Assembly: GCF_000702505.1 (NCBI RefSeq)
Contig: NZ_JNIM01000001.1
Coordinates: forward strand, 2,666,001-2,730,000
Source: Thermogemmatispora carboxidivorans
GTDB taxonomy: Bacteria > Chloroflexota > Ktedonobacteria > Ktedonobacterales > Ktedonobacteraceae
DNA: 64,000 bases
Direction: 5' to 3'
Made by a program: the position numbers and the translations under genes. Below are positions 16,221-24,518 of this stretch, piece by piece. Within the stretch, counting starts at the first letter, position 1. Each line of letters opens with the position of its first letter. The notes under the pieces are model-generated. The model was given only the letters and a program-made list of their open reading frames with translations, did no database searches and had not been told where the DNA came from.

Positions 16221-16694
16221 ATGTGGAAAGATCTCCTTGCTCAAGGAAAATTTGCACGGCTCTGTCATTTAGCTGCCAGGTTGATCATGGTTCTTGGGCT
16301 GGCTACCGCTGCAGTGGAGGTATACCTGATCTGGAGTAGCTATCAGCGTCTCATCCAGCTTGGGCTGGCTCCCGGCAGCAGTGGGACCATCTTTGTCAGC
16401 CCGGATGGCTCTCCGTATGTGCGGATGATCTCCAGCAGCTCCGTGAGCTGGCTCGACCTTACAGGGCCATTGGCCTTCCTTTTTGGCACCATTGCCACCA
16501 CCATCTTTTATAGCTTGCTGCTGGTGCTGATCGGGCATGTCCTCAATGCCTTCGCCAGCTCGGCCCCTGCGGGTGCGAGGGCTGAGACGGTGCCGGATGG
16601 CCCCAGCGCGGATGAGACAGTGGATGGCCTGATCTTCCAATCACTGGATGAGATAGAGGCAGGTGAGAGGAGTCGAGGCAGGCAAAGCCCTTAA
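16221..16694 (+). CDS. Two-pass membrane protein, unknown function
   Basis: This 157-residue protein has two hydrophobic segments, LAARLIMVLGLATAAVEVYL at about residues 17-37 and GTIATTIFYSLLLVLIGHVL at about residues 90-110. Between them lies a short polar loop (TIFVSPDGSPYVRMISS), and the protein ends in an acidic cytoplasmic tail (SADETVDGLIFQSLDEIEAG). The ATG has GGGGAGGGAAGG upstream. No family is recognised. Confidence 0.7.
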   Translation: MWKDLLAQGKFARLCHLAARLIMVLGLATAAVEVYLIWSSYQRLIQLGLAPGSSGTIFVSPDGSPYVRMISSSSVSWLDLTGPLAFLFGTIATTIFYSLLLVLIGHVLNAFASSAPAGARAETVPDGPSADETVDGLIFQSLDEIEAGERSRGRQSP

Positions 16695-16734
16695 ATTGCA
16701 GAAGCCTGCTCTCCCCCTCTCCAGGCCAGGACGC

Positions 16735-17586
16735 TCAGCTCGTGCTTGCCGTGCTTGCGGCCAGCGGCAAACTGGCCCCAACAAGCTGGCTGATTGTGCG
16801 ACTCATGCGCACAGGGTTGCGCGTCGAAGTGAGATCTCGGTAGCCATCAATGAGAACGAGGGCCCGTGGTCCCATCTCTGTCTGCAGTCGGGCTTCACCC
16901 CAGAGACGCTGCTCCTGGCGCGCACAGGCACTTGCTCCCAGGCGGTTCATGACGAGCATATTCTCACGGGCCAGCAGGCGATGAGGCAGATAGGCATAGA
17001 GCGGCGAACGCGCCTCCGCTAGCTGGGCCTCGATCTGCTCCGGCTGGTGGCCATAGCGGCGGCAGGCCTCCCGTACCTGCTCACGCAACGTCTCTTCATC
17101 CGGGCTGAAGATTGCGTCCAGAGCCTGCAGCAGATTCATGACGCGATTCAGGAGCACCGCCCGACCATGACGGAGTCGAGGTAGCAGCAGGTTCAGCCCC
17201 TCCTGGAGAGAACGGCGCGCGTCCTGGATCTGCCGCGTGAGATCGGCGAAAGGCATAGCGTCCAGCCGCCGCTGCAGGAAAGCGACTACTTCGGCGGTCT
17301 CGCCTTCCTGCCAGCCACGCAGCAGCTGTAGGCAGCGCTCGCCCTCGTAGCGCTCGATCGTCTTGGGTACGCTCAGCAGGCGGTCCTTGCACTCGCAGAT
17401 CCAGAGGGCATGGAAATAGCGCACCGTCATCTCGACGGGGAAGGTTGCAAAGCGTTCTTGACCCTGCACCTGCTGAACGAAGAGGAACGCCGCTTCAAAT
17501 TCGGGACGTAAGCGTGCGAAGGCGCTCAGCTTCTGCTCGACCAGCATCTCAGGAGCTTCGTCGCTTGTTGCTTGCCTGACGTACAT
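16735..17586 (-). CDS. Conserved-looking helical protein, unknown function
   Basis: The start at 17586 (MYVRQATSDEAPEMLVEQKL) has GGGAGGCG upstream; a longer in-frame extension has low-complexity Arg-rich content and is rejected. The 283-residue product is soluble, mainly helical and charged (CKDRLLSVPKTIERYEGERC, EETLREQVREACRRYGHQPE). It has scattered Cys residues (ICECKD, CLQLL, CRRYG) without a clear zinc spacing. No family is recognised. It is convergent with the membrane-protein gene at 16221. Confidence 0.65.
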   Translation of the reverse strand: MYVRQATSDEAPEMLVEQKLSAFARLRPEFEAAFLFVQQVQGQERFATFPVEMTVRYFHALWICECKDRLLSVPKTIERYEGERCLQLLRGWQEGETAEVVAFLQRRLDAMPFADLTRQIQDARRSLQEGLNLLLPRLRHGRAVLLNRVMNLLQALDAIFSPDEETLREQVREACRRYGHQPEQIEAQLAEARSPLYAYLPHRLLARENMLVMNRLGASACARQEQRLWGEARLQTEMGPRALVLIDGYRDLTSTRNPVRMSRTISQLVGASLPLAASTASTS

Positions 17587-17968
17587 GGCTCGCCTCCCCT
17601 CAGAGCAATGGCTGGTTGACCCCAGGCCGACAGAGGCCGCCTGACCCCGGCCCTCGGCAAGGAGAAGACAGAGATCTGCTCGGCCCTCTCTGCCCTCTCT
17701 TCTCTCGCCCTGCCTGCGCAAGCGGGTGGGCCGGCCCGCTGCGAGTCAGGTGGCGGTGACAGCCGCTTCGGTCAGCATCTCAGTGATCCAGGATCAGACA
17801 CCTTTAAACATCTTGCTCTTATTGTACTGCCATCGATGGAGCAGGGCAAGCGGGACAGGAAGGCATAGCTCGCCAGCCCTCTGGCATCAGCTGGACCTTG
17901 TCCGGCGGGGCGAAGCAGGTTGGTTGGGGAGGAAAGAGCAAGGTGCGTTGACTCAGGCGGCAGAAGAG

Positions 17969-17997
17969 TTGACGGTCAGGCGCTAAGCTGTTATCAT
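17969..17997 (+). promoter_or_regulatory. Promoter of the HTH/GAF regulator gene
   Basis: TTGACG (17969-17974), a 17-base spacer and TATCAT (17992-17997) lie 47 bases before the start at 18045. The rest of the gap from 17587 shows no gene or other feature that can be supported. Confidence 0.6.
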
Positions 17998-18044
17998 GAC
18001 GGAAGATCGGTGCAAGAGCCATTTCAGCAGCAAGGCAACACGCT

Positions 18045-19025
18045 ATGGATGAACCACGCACCTGGCGCGAACTGCTAGGAACCATCATCTCTGATACCCA
18101 CGAGAGACAGCGCCTCGCTGAGGAGCTGGGAGTGACACCCACTACCTTGGGTCGTTGGGTCTCCAGCACTTCTGATCCCCGCCCTCAGAATCTTCGCCTG
18201 TTACTCAAGGCGCTGCCTCAATATCGCGAGCAGCTGCAGGAGCTAATTCAGGCCGAGTTTGAGGACTTCGTCACCGCTCCTTCCGAGGACTCGTCTCTTG
18301 AGATTCCCGCCGCTTTCTATGCGCGAATCTTTCGGGCCCGCGCGACGACGACCGAGGCGATGCGCTATTGGTCGCTGAGTAACCTGATTCTCCAGCAGGC
18401 GCTGGGACAGCTCGACCCCGATCATATGGGAATGGCCGTGCGCGTGGTGCGCTGTATGCCTCCCAAGGAGGGGAAAATCCGCAGCCTGCGCGAGTGGCTC
18501 GGATTGGGTACCCATCCCTGGGGGGGCGAGCTGGAACATAAGGCGATGTTCTTGAGCGCTGAGTCGCTCTCGGGCTATGTGGTGAGTTCCTGCCGCCCGA
18601 ATGCCATCCAGAATATCGATGAGGAGCACTCTCTCATTCCCGCCCATCGCGACCCCCACGAGCGCAGCGCCGCCGCCCACCCCATCCTCTACGCTGGGCG
18701 CGTCGCCGGCTGCTTCCTGGTCTCCAGCACCCAACCCTATTATTTCCTCTCCCAGGCTCGCCTGACCCTCATTCAGCAATACGCAGACTTGCTGGCTCTG
18801 GCCTTCGACCCCCAGGAATTCTATGATCCCAAAGATATCGAGCTGCGAGTCATGCCCGATCAGAGCATCCAGCGGCAGTATTTCATGCAGTTCCGCCGCC
18901 GCGTCTCAGAGGTGATGATGGAGGCCACTCGCTCAGGCCACTCACTCAATAATCTGCAGGCGGAACAGTGGGTCTGGCAGGAACTGGAAGACAAGCTCCT
19001 CGAACTGTCTCTGCGGCTTAATTGA
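18045..19025 (+). CDS. HTH and GAF-domain regulator
   Basis: The 326-residue protein begins with an XRE-like helix-turn-helix (RQRLAEELGVTPTTLGRWVS). From about residue 90 to 255 it has a GAF-like sensor domain (FYARIFRARATTTEAMRYWS, GYVVSSCRPNAIQNIDEEHS, HPILYAGRVAGCFLVSSTQP, LIQQYADLLALAF) and it ends in a helical tail. Many Ktedonobacteria carry such cytoplasmic one-component regulators. The ligand is unknown. The lectin-fold gene follows after 26 bases and may be co-transcribed. Confidence 0.75.
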   Translation: MDEPRTWRELLGTIISDTHERQRLAEELGVTPTTLGRWVSSTSDPRPQNLRLLLKALPQYREQLQELIQAEFEDFVTAPSEDSSLEIPAAFYARIFRARATTTEAMRYWSLSNLILQQALGQLDPDHMGMAVRVVRCMPPKEGKIRSLREWLGLGTHPWGGELEHKAMFLSAESLSGYVVSSCRPNAIQNIDEEHSLIPAHRDPHERSAAAHPILYAGRVAGCFLVSSTQPYYFLSQARLTLIQQYADLLALAFDPQEFYDPKDIELRVMPDQSIQRQYFMQFRRRVSEVMMEATRSGHSLNNLQAEQWVWQELEDKLLELSLRLN

Positions 19026-19051
19026 GAAGGTTCTAGCATAGAAGATCATCT

Positions 19052-19876
19052 ATGTTCGATGACTTTATCCGGCGGGAGCAGGAAAAGGCTGAGCTTGACC
19101 CACGCTGGCGGCGCACCTGTCTGGGGAGCGGGCGCCTGAGCGTGGAGCAATCGCGTCTGCGTCTGGAGCTGGAGGCCAGCCGCCAGGGGGAGTACAGCGA
19201 CGCGCAGATCGACGACTATGGTGAGCTGCCGCGGCGTGCTTTCCCCTGGCGTCCGCCGCTGCGTCTGGAAGTTCGGGCCAGCTTCTCCCATCCAGCAGCG
19301 ACGCTGGCCAGCACCGCGGAGACGCCTGGGCTGCTGTGTGGGACTGCAGGCTTCGGTTTCTGGAATTATCCGTTTTCATTGCGCGGCGACGTCCTGATGC
19401 TTCCCGAGGCGGTCTGGTTCTTTTACGCCTCGCCCCCTTCCAACATGGCCCTGGTGCCGGGTATACCGGGCTGGGGATGGAAAGCGCAGGTGGTGCATGC
19501 GCTGCGTCCGGGCTTCTTGACGGCAGTCGTGCCCACGGCGCTGGCCGCTCTCTGGGGGCGGCTCAGCGGCGAGCTGGGTCCCGCGGCGCGCTGGCTGCAG
19601 CGTCTGACCGGGACCCAGGAGCGTCTGCTGGAGGAGGTTGCTTTGACAGAGTGGCATACCTACGCGCTTGAGTGGCTGTCGTCGCAGGCCCGTTTCTTCG
19701 TGGATGGCAACCTTCTCTTTACTGCCCCTGCTCCACCACTCCGTCCTCTCGGCTTCGTCGCCTGGGTAGACAACCAGTATGCCATCGCCACGCCGCGCGG
19801 TACCCTGCGCTTTGGCACGATGGCGACGGGCCGCCAGTGGCTCGATCTCGACTACGTACGGATCGAGCCCCTCTAG
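19052..19876 (+). CDS. Concanavalin A-like lectin/glucanase-fold protein (GH16-like)
   Basis: The second half shows the typical jelly-roll pattern of GH16-like proteins: [20 protein letters not shown], then [19 protein letters not shown]. The first half has [20 protein letters not shown] and [15 protein letters not shown]. The GH16 catalytic motif ExDxxE is not seen, so it may bind rather than cleave glycans. No signal peptide is found. Its stop codon overlaps the stop of the convergent clpP by 4 bases (19873-19876). Confidence 0.7.
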   Translation: MFDDFIRREQEKAELDPRWRRTCLGSGRLSVEQSRLRLELEASRQGEYSDAQIDDYGELPRRAFPWRPPLRLEVRASFSHPAATLASTAETPGLLCGTAGFGFWNYPFSLRGDVLMLPEAVWFFYASPPSNMALVPGIPGWGWKAQVVHALRPGFLTAVVPTALAALWGRLSGELGPAARWLQRLTGTQERLLEEVALTEWHTYALEWLSSQARFFVDGNLLFTAPAPPLRPLGFVAWVDNQYAIATPRGTLRFGTMATGRQWLDLDYVRIEPL

Positions 19877-20499
19877 AGAGCCGACGAGTCTTTCGCCTCC
19901 TTGATGGGGGGCTCCAGCACCTCGTCGATGATGCCATATTCCACGGCCTCTGCGGCGCTCAGGAAGAAGTCGCGGTCGGTGTCATGCTTAATGCGCTCCA
20001 ATGGCTGGCCAGTGTGCAGCTGGATGATCTCATTAAGCATGTCGCGAGTATGGAGCATTTCACGGGCATGGATCTCGATGTCACTGGCCTGGCCGCTGAC
20101 GCCGCTGGCGGTCCACGGTTGATGCAGGTGAATGCGGGCATGCGGTAGAGCCCGGCGCCGTCCACGGTCCCCCGCCATTAGCAGGATGGTACCGAAGCTG
20201 GCGGCATAGCCGACACAGGTGGTGGCGATGGGGCAGGGCAGCATGCGCATGGTATCGTAAATGCCCAGTCCAGCGGTAATGACTCCGCCGGGTGAGCTGA
20301 TGTAGAGGTTGATCTCTCGCTCGCTGCTCTCAGCGGCCAGAAAGAGGAGCTGGGCAATGACCAGTCCGGCCATTTGCTCCTCGATAGGGCCGTTGATCAG
20401 AATGATGCGCTCTTTGAGCAGACGAGAGTAGAGATCGTAGGCGCGCTCTCCGCGTCCCGTGGCCTCGATGACGGTTGGTACGTAAAGGGTAGCACTCAT
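19873..20499 (-). CDS. clpP: ATP-dependent Clp protease proteolytic subunit
   Basis: The 208-residue protein has the ClpP signatures [49 protein letters not shown] (nucleophile Ser in AASFG), [13 protein letters not shown] (catalytic His) and [20 protein letters not shown] (catalytic Asp). The usual Met after the catalytic Ser is Phe here. It forms the barrel-shaped peptidase that works with ClpX/ClpC ATPases. The start at 20499 has AAAGGA upstream. The gene follows a small gene of unknown function by 54 bases and is divergent from a ClgR-like regulator, so the latter may control it. Confidence 0.95.
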   Translation of the reverse strand: MSATLYVPTVIEATGRGERAYDLYSRLLKERIILINGPIEEQMAGLVIAQLLFLAAESSEREINLYISSPGGVITAGLGIYDTMRMLPCPIATTCVGYAASFGTILLMAGDRGRRRALPHARIHLHQPWTASGVSGQASDIEIHAREMLHTRDMLNEIIQLHTGQPLERIKHDTDRDFFLSAAEAVEYGIIDEVLEPPIKEAKDSSAL

Positions 20500-20553
20500 C
20501 ACACTGGTCCTTTCTTGCAGTTGCCCTCTGTCTGGCCTTCGTTCCATCGGAGC

Positions 20554-20859
20554 TTACTCTTCTCCGGCTGTCTCTTGCCTTGATCCAAGGAGGCGACGCA
20601 CAAAGTAGTAGTGCAGTTGGGTACCGCTTCCGCTGGCGCGCTCGTCGACAATGGCCTGAAGCAGCCAGCCCTCTTGCCCAAGCCTGGCCAGGCTGGCCTC
20701 GGAGAGCAGTGGCTCTTTGCGCAGATCAAGGCTGATGAGACGATACTCCCAGCGGGGAGGCTCTAGCTGATGCTCTTCATAAACAATGGGAATATGCAGG
20801 GTTGACTGGATGTGTTCTTGTGTATATGACAGGAAGGGAGCCATAGGACGTGGTAGCAT
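20554..20859 (-). CDS. Hypothetical 101-residue protein upstream of clpP
   Basis: The start at 20859 has AAGGAGG 6 bases upstream. The product is short and mixed: YTQEHIQSTLHIPIVYEEHQ, then WEYRLISLDLRKEPLLSEAS and TQLHYYFVRRLLG. The DUF4177-like pattern (WEYRL...L...G..GW.L..) suggests a small alpha/beta protein, a guess from pattern only. It probably forms an operon with clpP. Confidence 0.65.
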   Translation of the reverse strand: MLPRPMAPFLSYTQEHIQSTLHIPIVYEEHQLEPPRWEYRLISLDLRKEPLLSEASLARLGQEGWLLQAIVDERASGSGTQLHYYFVRRLLGSRQETAGEE

Positions 20860-21015
20860 GAAGGTCCTCCTTTCTCTTCTCTGGTGCAGCCTCGGCCTGA
20901 TCAGGTCAGGTTCAGGTTCCTGCCTCGTCTGCTCCTCTCCTGCTGCGACGGGCAAGCAGGACAGGAGAGAACACCTTGAATATAGCAAAGTGGAGGGGTA
21001 TAGTGATAGCAAAAA

Positions 21016-21066
21016 GCGATGCTATCAGCATAGCTGTTTACCAGGCTATGCTATCAGCATAGCTGT
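21016..21066. promoter_or_regulatory. Two palindromic operator-like repeats between clpP operon and XRE gene
   Basis: A 19-base direct repeat ATGCTATCAGCATAGCTGT occurs at 21019-21037 and 21048-21066 (29 bases apart). Each copy lies within an inverted repeat. At 21045-21063 it is perfect, GCTATGCT-ATC-AGCATAGC, and at 21016-21034 it has one mismatch. They sit between the divergent starts at 20859 and 21129 and are likely binding sites of the XRE regulator. About 29 bases puts the two on nearly the same face of the helix. Confidence 0.75.
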
Positions 21067-21128
21067 CGAAAGCGGCAGAGAGGCCACAGACTCCTCTGCA
21101 AGGGAGGAGCACAGAAAGGAGCGTGGGG

Positions 21129-21566
21129 ATGGCCGATCTTCAAGAGACGCTCGGGAAGGTGATCCGCCGGGAGCGCCAGCAGCGCCGGCTGACGATGCGC
21201 GAGCTGGGAGAGCGCGCTGGTCTCTCGGAGATCTATGTCGGTGAGATTGAGCGCGGGCAGAAGTACCCCTCGGCCCGAGTGCTAGAGAGTGTGGCCGCAG
21301 CTCTTGATCTGGAGGTAGCCGAGTTATTGGAGCTGGTTGCGACCGAACTGCGCGAAGCCTCGGCGGCAGCCCGCGGCGGAACCGCCGGTCTCAGCTTCGG
21401 CTTTGGGAGACCGGAGCCTGTCCGCAGCACTATCGGCACTGAGGAGAAGAGAGCAGAGGCCAGCGACTCATTGGCTGCCCAACAGGTGTTGACGATGGCC
21501 GGCTTCAGTTCCCTGCTGCTGGCTGGACGGCTGGGAGAGGCGGCGATCCGGCGCTCACACCGCTAG
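21129..21566 (+). CDS. XRE-family regulator, ClgR-like
   Basis: The HTH region (LGKVIRRERQQRRLTMRELG, then ERAGLSEIYVGEIERGQKYP and SARVLESVAAALDLEVAELL) closely resembles actinobacterial ClgR-type regulators, which control clp protease genes. A Gly/Ala-rich, partly hydrophobic tail follows (AGFSSLLLAGRLG). The start at 21129 is chosen because AAAGGAG lies 7 bases upstream; a GTG at 21123 is in frame. The position divergent from the clpP operon, with two palindromes between, supports control of clpP. The functional link is inferred. Confidence 0.8.
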   Translation: MADLQETLGKVIRRERQQRRLTMRELGERAGLSEIYVGEIERGQKYPSARVLESVAAALDLEVAELLELVATELREASAAARGGTAGLSFGFGRPEPVRSTIGTEEKRAEASDSLAAQQVLTMAGFSSLLLAGRLGEAAIRRSHR

Positions 21567-21819
21567 GCTACGCAGTTCGGCTCGCTGCAGAGGAGGGGTT
21601 AACTGGCGCAGATGATATGGCCTTACCCTCCTCTGTTGTGTTGCGCTGGAAGGCAAACCTTGCATCAGCTTTGCATGGTGACCACTGTCTGCTAGCGGGA
21701 CCAGCCACGGCTGTGCGCGTGTTGACAAGTTGGTCTGGCAGAGCCCAGCTTGAGGTAAGCGTAGACACCAGAGGCCCGATGAGAAAAATGGGTCTTCCTT
21801 TTCGTCATCAGCTTCGTCA

Positions 21820-22146
21820 TCAGCGCCACCAGCGGCGCGGTCGATGGGCATAGTTGCCGCGACGATAGTAGTAGGGGGAGAGACGACGATAGGCGAAGGC
21901 ACTCCAGATGAAGACGAGCACTGCCGCCGCCAAGACTGACGTTACCAACGGGACGCCGTTGAGATATGGCTCACCGCTGATGTGCCAGTGGAGGACACCA
22001 TCAACCAGAAAGATGGCCAGCAGCCCCAGAAGAATGGCGCCGACAATGCCACCAGGGGCGTGACGACGAGCGATGAATTCTCCCACTACTCCGACAATAG
22101 CTGCAATGATGACCCAGATGATGAGCTGCTCCAGGCTGATAGTCAT
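21820..22146 (-). CDS. GlsB/YeaQ/YmgE-family small membrane protein
   Basis: The 108-residue protein has three hydrophobic segments: LEQLIIWVIIAAIVGVVGEF, GGIVGAILLGLLAIFLVDGV and LVTSVLAAAVLVFIWSAFAY. The Gly-rich GGIVGAILLG block is typical of transglycosylase-associated (GlsB-type) proteins linked to stress. The C-terminus is Tyr/Arg-rich. AAGGAGGTG lies upstream of the ATG at 22146. The gap between the XRE gene and this one contains no supported gene. Confidence 0.75.
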   Translation of the reverse strand: MTISLEQLIIWVIIAAIVGVVGEFIARRHAPGGIVGAILLGLLAIFLVDGVLHWHISGEPYLNGVPLVTSVLAAAVLVFIWSAFAYRRLSPYYYRRGNYAHRPRRWWR

Positions 22147-22294
22147 GTTGACATGCACCTCCTTGCTTGAGCCGGTCTCGCCCGGCTTTCCCTGGATGCT
22201 CGCTTCTACAGCATCTGGGTAAAACACGTGCTTCCCGCACCGCAAGTTTCAGGCCGCCCAAGCCACGAACGCCTCTTGCTTTCTTTCTTTATGG

Positions 22295-22681
22295 CTATAA
22301 GAATTGCTGGCCGTGAGCCAGAAGCACGGCTCGCGCGGCTTCTAGCTGCGGCTCGCGCACTAAAAGATAGTCGGTATCGTAGGTAGAGAGCGCAAAGACC
22401 GGAATGCCGGCCTCGGCCAGCGGCCTGAGCAGCGTGGCGAGGATCCCAGTCAAAGCAAAATCGAGGGGTCCCACGACCTTGAGTGCAGCCCAACCTGGCG
22501 CACAGGGGACACCTTCGGGCACCCACTCTTGAGGGCAAACCACCGACAGCTCATCGGCGGTCCAGGTGAGCGCCAGCAAGGACTGCCGTTCCAGGCCAGC
22601 GGCAGAGAGCCAGCTCGGCAGCGGACTGCCAGGGGCAAGCCGACAAATGGCTAACTGACGCGCGGCTACCAGCAACTGCAT
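22295..22681 (-). CDS. ACT-domain protein
   Basis: The 128-residue product ends in an ACT-type fold (ALKVVGPLDFALTGILATLL, RPLAEAGIPVFALSTYDTDY, LLVREPQLEAARAVLLAHG), as in the two-ACT CASTOR-like family that binds amino acids. The first half (CRLAPGSPLPSWL, LALTWTADELSVVCP) matches the same family's N-terminal part. The start at 22681 has AAAGGA upstream at a long distance. The ligand is unknown. Confidence 0.75.
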   Translation of the reverse strand: MQLLVAARQLAICRLAPGSPLPSWLSAAGLERQSLLALTWTADELSVVCPQEWVPEGVPCAPGWAALKVVGPLDFALTGILATLLRPLAEAGIPVFALSTYDTDYLLVREPQLEAARAVLLAHGQQFL

Positions 22682-22867
22682 TGTCAAGCTCAGTCCTTTC
22701 TCTCTCGTTTTCACAGGCGGAGTCGCTCTAACGCATGGCCCCACCTGGTTGACCGGTCAGCCCCACTGAAGCGACCAGAGGGCCCAGGCCCAACCACAAG
22801 GTCAGGCGGCTTCTACGATAGCATAGCCTTTCAGTCCTGTACAGGCTCACTCATCCCTGGCATTGGA

Positions 22868-22896
22868 TTGCAAGCAAGCGGCATCGATGTTATAGT
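22868..22896 (+). promoter_or_regulatory. Promoter of the metal-response operon
   Basis: TTGCAA (22868-22873), a 17-base spacer and TATAGT (22891-22896) lie 60 bases before the regulator start at 22957. An A/G-rich leader with GCATAGCTGTACAGG follows; a repressor site there is plausible but not defined. Confidence 0.55.
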
Positions 22897-22956
22897 AGTA
22901 AGAGAAGAAAGCTGCATAGCTGTACAGGTTTTCGGATACGAAAGGAGCAAGCCGCG

Positions 22957-23406
22957 ATGACCGCCCGTCCACGAGCGCGCACGGCAAGCAGGCATACAGA
23001 GGAGGCAGATCTCTGTCAGGTGCGGGCCATTCATCCAGAGCAGGTGGAAGCCGTGCGCCAAAGTCTGCTGCCGTTAGAGAGCGCTATGCGCACAGCAGCT
23101 TTTTTTGCCGTACTCAATGATCCAACGCGCTTGCAGGTGCTCTTTGCCCTGTTGCAGGCGCCGGCTGGCGAGCTTTGCGTCTGTGACCTGGCTGCTGGCC
23201 TTGGTCGGGATGATACGACCATCTCTCACCAGCTACGTGTCCTACGCACGCAAGGTATTGTGAGTATGCGCAAGGTCGGGCGGGTGGTCTACTATCGCCT
23301 GGTTGATGACCATGTGCGACAATTGCTTGAGCTTGGCCTGGCTCACGCAAACGAGCCGGCGGGCCGGCCCGCCGCTGTCTCACAGGCGGTGGAGGTATCC
23401 GCATAA
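22957..23406 (+). CDS. CadC/SmtB-type metal-sensing ArsR repressor
   Basis: The winged helix is clear (AFFAVLNDPTRLQVLFALLQ, LCVCDLAAGLGRDDTTISHQ, LRVLRTQGIVSMRKVGRVVYYRL). Metal ligands typical of CadC are visible: Cys in ADLCQV near the N-terminus, the CxC of ELCVCDLA, and DDHVRQLLELGLAHANE (Asp/His of a C-terminal zinc site). It should release DNA on binding soft metals such as Cd, Pb or Zn. AAAGGAG precedes the ATG. A CDF exporter gene begins 2 bases after its stop, so the pair is an operon. Confidence 0.88.
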   Translation: MTARPRARTASRHTEEADLCQVRAIHPEQVEAVRQSLLPLESAMRTAAFFAVLNDPTRLQVLFALLQAPAGELCVCDLAAGLGRDDTTISHQLRVLRTQGIVSMRKVGRVVYYRLVDDHVRQLLELGLAHANEPAGRPAAVSQAVEVSA

Positions 23407-23408
23407 CT

Positions 23409-24470
23409 ATGCATCCTGGTCATTGTGAAGAGTCTGCGATGAAAGAAAAGATGCCTGCGCACAGCGCAAGTGGGCAGAGCCACCCAGAGCACCACTCTCA
23501 CCAGGGCGATGACGGTCATGCCCATACCCATGCTCATGCTCTGCCGCGGCGGAGCCTCCGTCTGGCCTTTCTGTTGACGACGGTCATCCTGCTCAGTCAG
23601 CTCGTTGGTGGCCTGCTGGCTAACTCGTTGGCGCTCTTCTCGGAGGCCGGCCACGTGGTGACGGACCTCTTTGCGCTCGGCCTGGCCTGGTTTGCTGCAG
23701 TGCAGGCGGAACGTCCTGCCAATGCGCGCCGTACTTTCGGCTACCATCGCGTCGGCATTCTGGCCGCGCTGATCAACGCGGTGACGCTGATCGCCATCGC
23801 GGTGGTTATCCTGATCGAAGCTATCGGGCGCCTTCGCCATCCGGCTGAGGTGCAGCCGTTGGCGATGTTCGTGACACCGCTGATCGCCATCGCTATCAAT
23901 CTCTTTATCAGTGTCGTGCTTCAGCGCCAGAGCCATCATAATCTGAATACGCGCGCTGCCTTACTGCACGTGCTCGGCGATGTGGGAGCCTCGCTGGCGG
24001 TGATTGCTGGCGGCCTGGTCTTGCTCCTGACCGGCTGGAGCGCGGTTGACCCGCTGCTGTCGGTAGGAATCGCCCTGCTACTGGCCCTGGGTGCCTGGCA
24101 GGTCGTGCGTGAGGCAACCGATATCCTGCTGGAGGCGGCACCGCGTGGCCTGTCGGTGACCCAGCTTGCTCACGACATGCTGCAGGTCGAGGGAGTCCGG
24201 GAGGTTCACGACCTGCATGTCTGGACAATCGCGAGCGGGATGCCAGCGCTGGCCTGCCATGCGACAATCGAGGATGGAACCCCCGCCCGCAGCGCCTCGA
24301 TTCGCCGCGCGCTGACGCAGATGCTGACGGAGAAGTACCATATCGATCACGCGACGATCCAGCTCGAGTCAGAGAAGGATCGCCAGAGCTGTTGCCACGG
24401 TCAGAGCCTCTACTGTTGCCTCGATCCTTCACGAAGCCCGCGTCAGCCACAGGCCACAGGCGAGGAATAA
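23409..24470 (+). CDS. CDF-family cation exporter (CzcD/ZitB type)
   Basis: This 353-residue transporter has a His-rich N-terminus (HPEHHSHQGDDGHAHTHAHA), six membrane segments, the two halves of the transport metal site (SEAGHVVTD in TM2, LLHVLGDVGAS in TM5) and a C-terminal regulatory domain (REVHDLHVWTIASGMPALAC). It exports zinc or cadmium in exchange for protons. A CC-rich tail (SCCHGQSLYCC) may add a metal site. It lies immediately after the CadC-type repressor. A GGAGG lies near the end of that gene. Confidence 0.93.
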   Translation: MHPGHCEESAMKEKMPAHSASGQSHPEHHSHQGDDGHAHTHAHALPRRSLRLAFLLTTVILLSQLVGGLLANSLALFSEAGHVVTDLFALGLAWFAAVQAERPANARRTFGYHRVGILAALINAVTLIAIAVVILIEAIGRLRHPAEVQPLAMFVTPLIAIAINLFISVVLQRQSHHNLNTRAALLHVLGDVGASLAVIAGGLVLLLTGWSAVDPLLSVGIALLLALGAWQVVREATDILLEAAPRGLSVTQLAHDMLQVEGVREVHDLHVWTIASGMPALACHATIEDGTPARSASIRRALTQMLTEKYHIDHATIQLESEKDRQSCCHGQSLYCCLDPSRSPRQPQATGEE

Positions 24471-24474
24471 GTGC

Positions 24475-24497
24475 GGGGTCAGCAGCGCGCTGACCCC
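24475..24497. terminator. Stem-loop between convergent genes
   Basis: GGGGTCAGC (24475-24483) and GCTGACCCC (24489-24497) form a perfect 9-base stem with a 5-base loop. It lies 4 bases after the CDF stop and 21 bases before the end of the convergent MFS gene. It probably stops transcription from both sides, although no long T-run follows. Confidence 0.65.
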
Positions 24498-24518
24498 AGG
24501 ACTTCCAAGCAGGTTAGC

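Noticed and set aside
16006-16272. 88-codon plus-strand frame before the membrane protein
   Set aside because: It overlaps the start of the better supported membrane-protein gene and has no ribosome binding site or domain.
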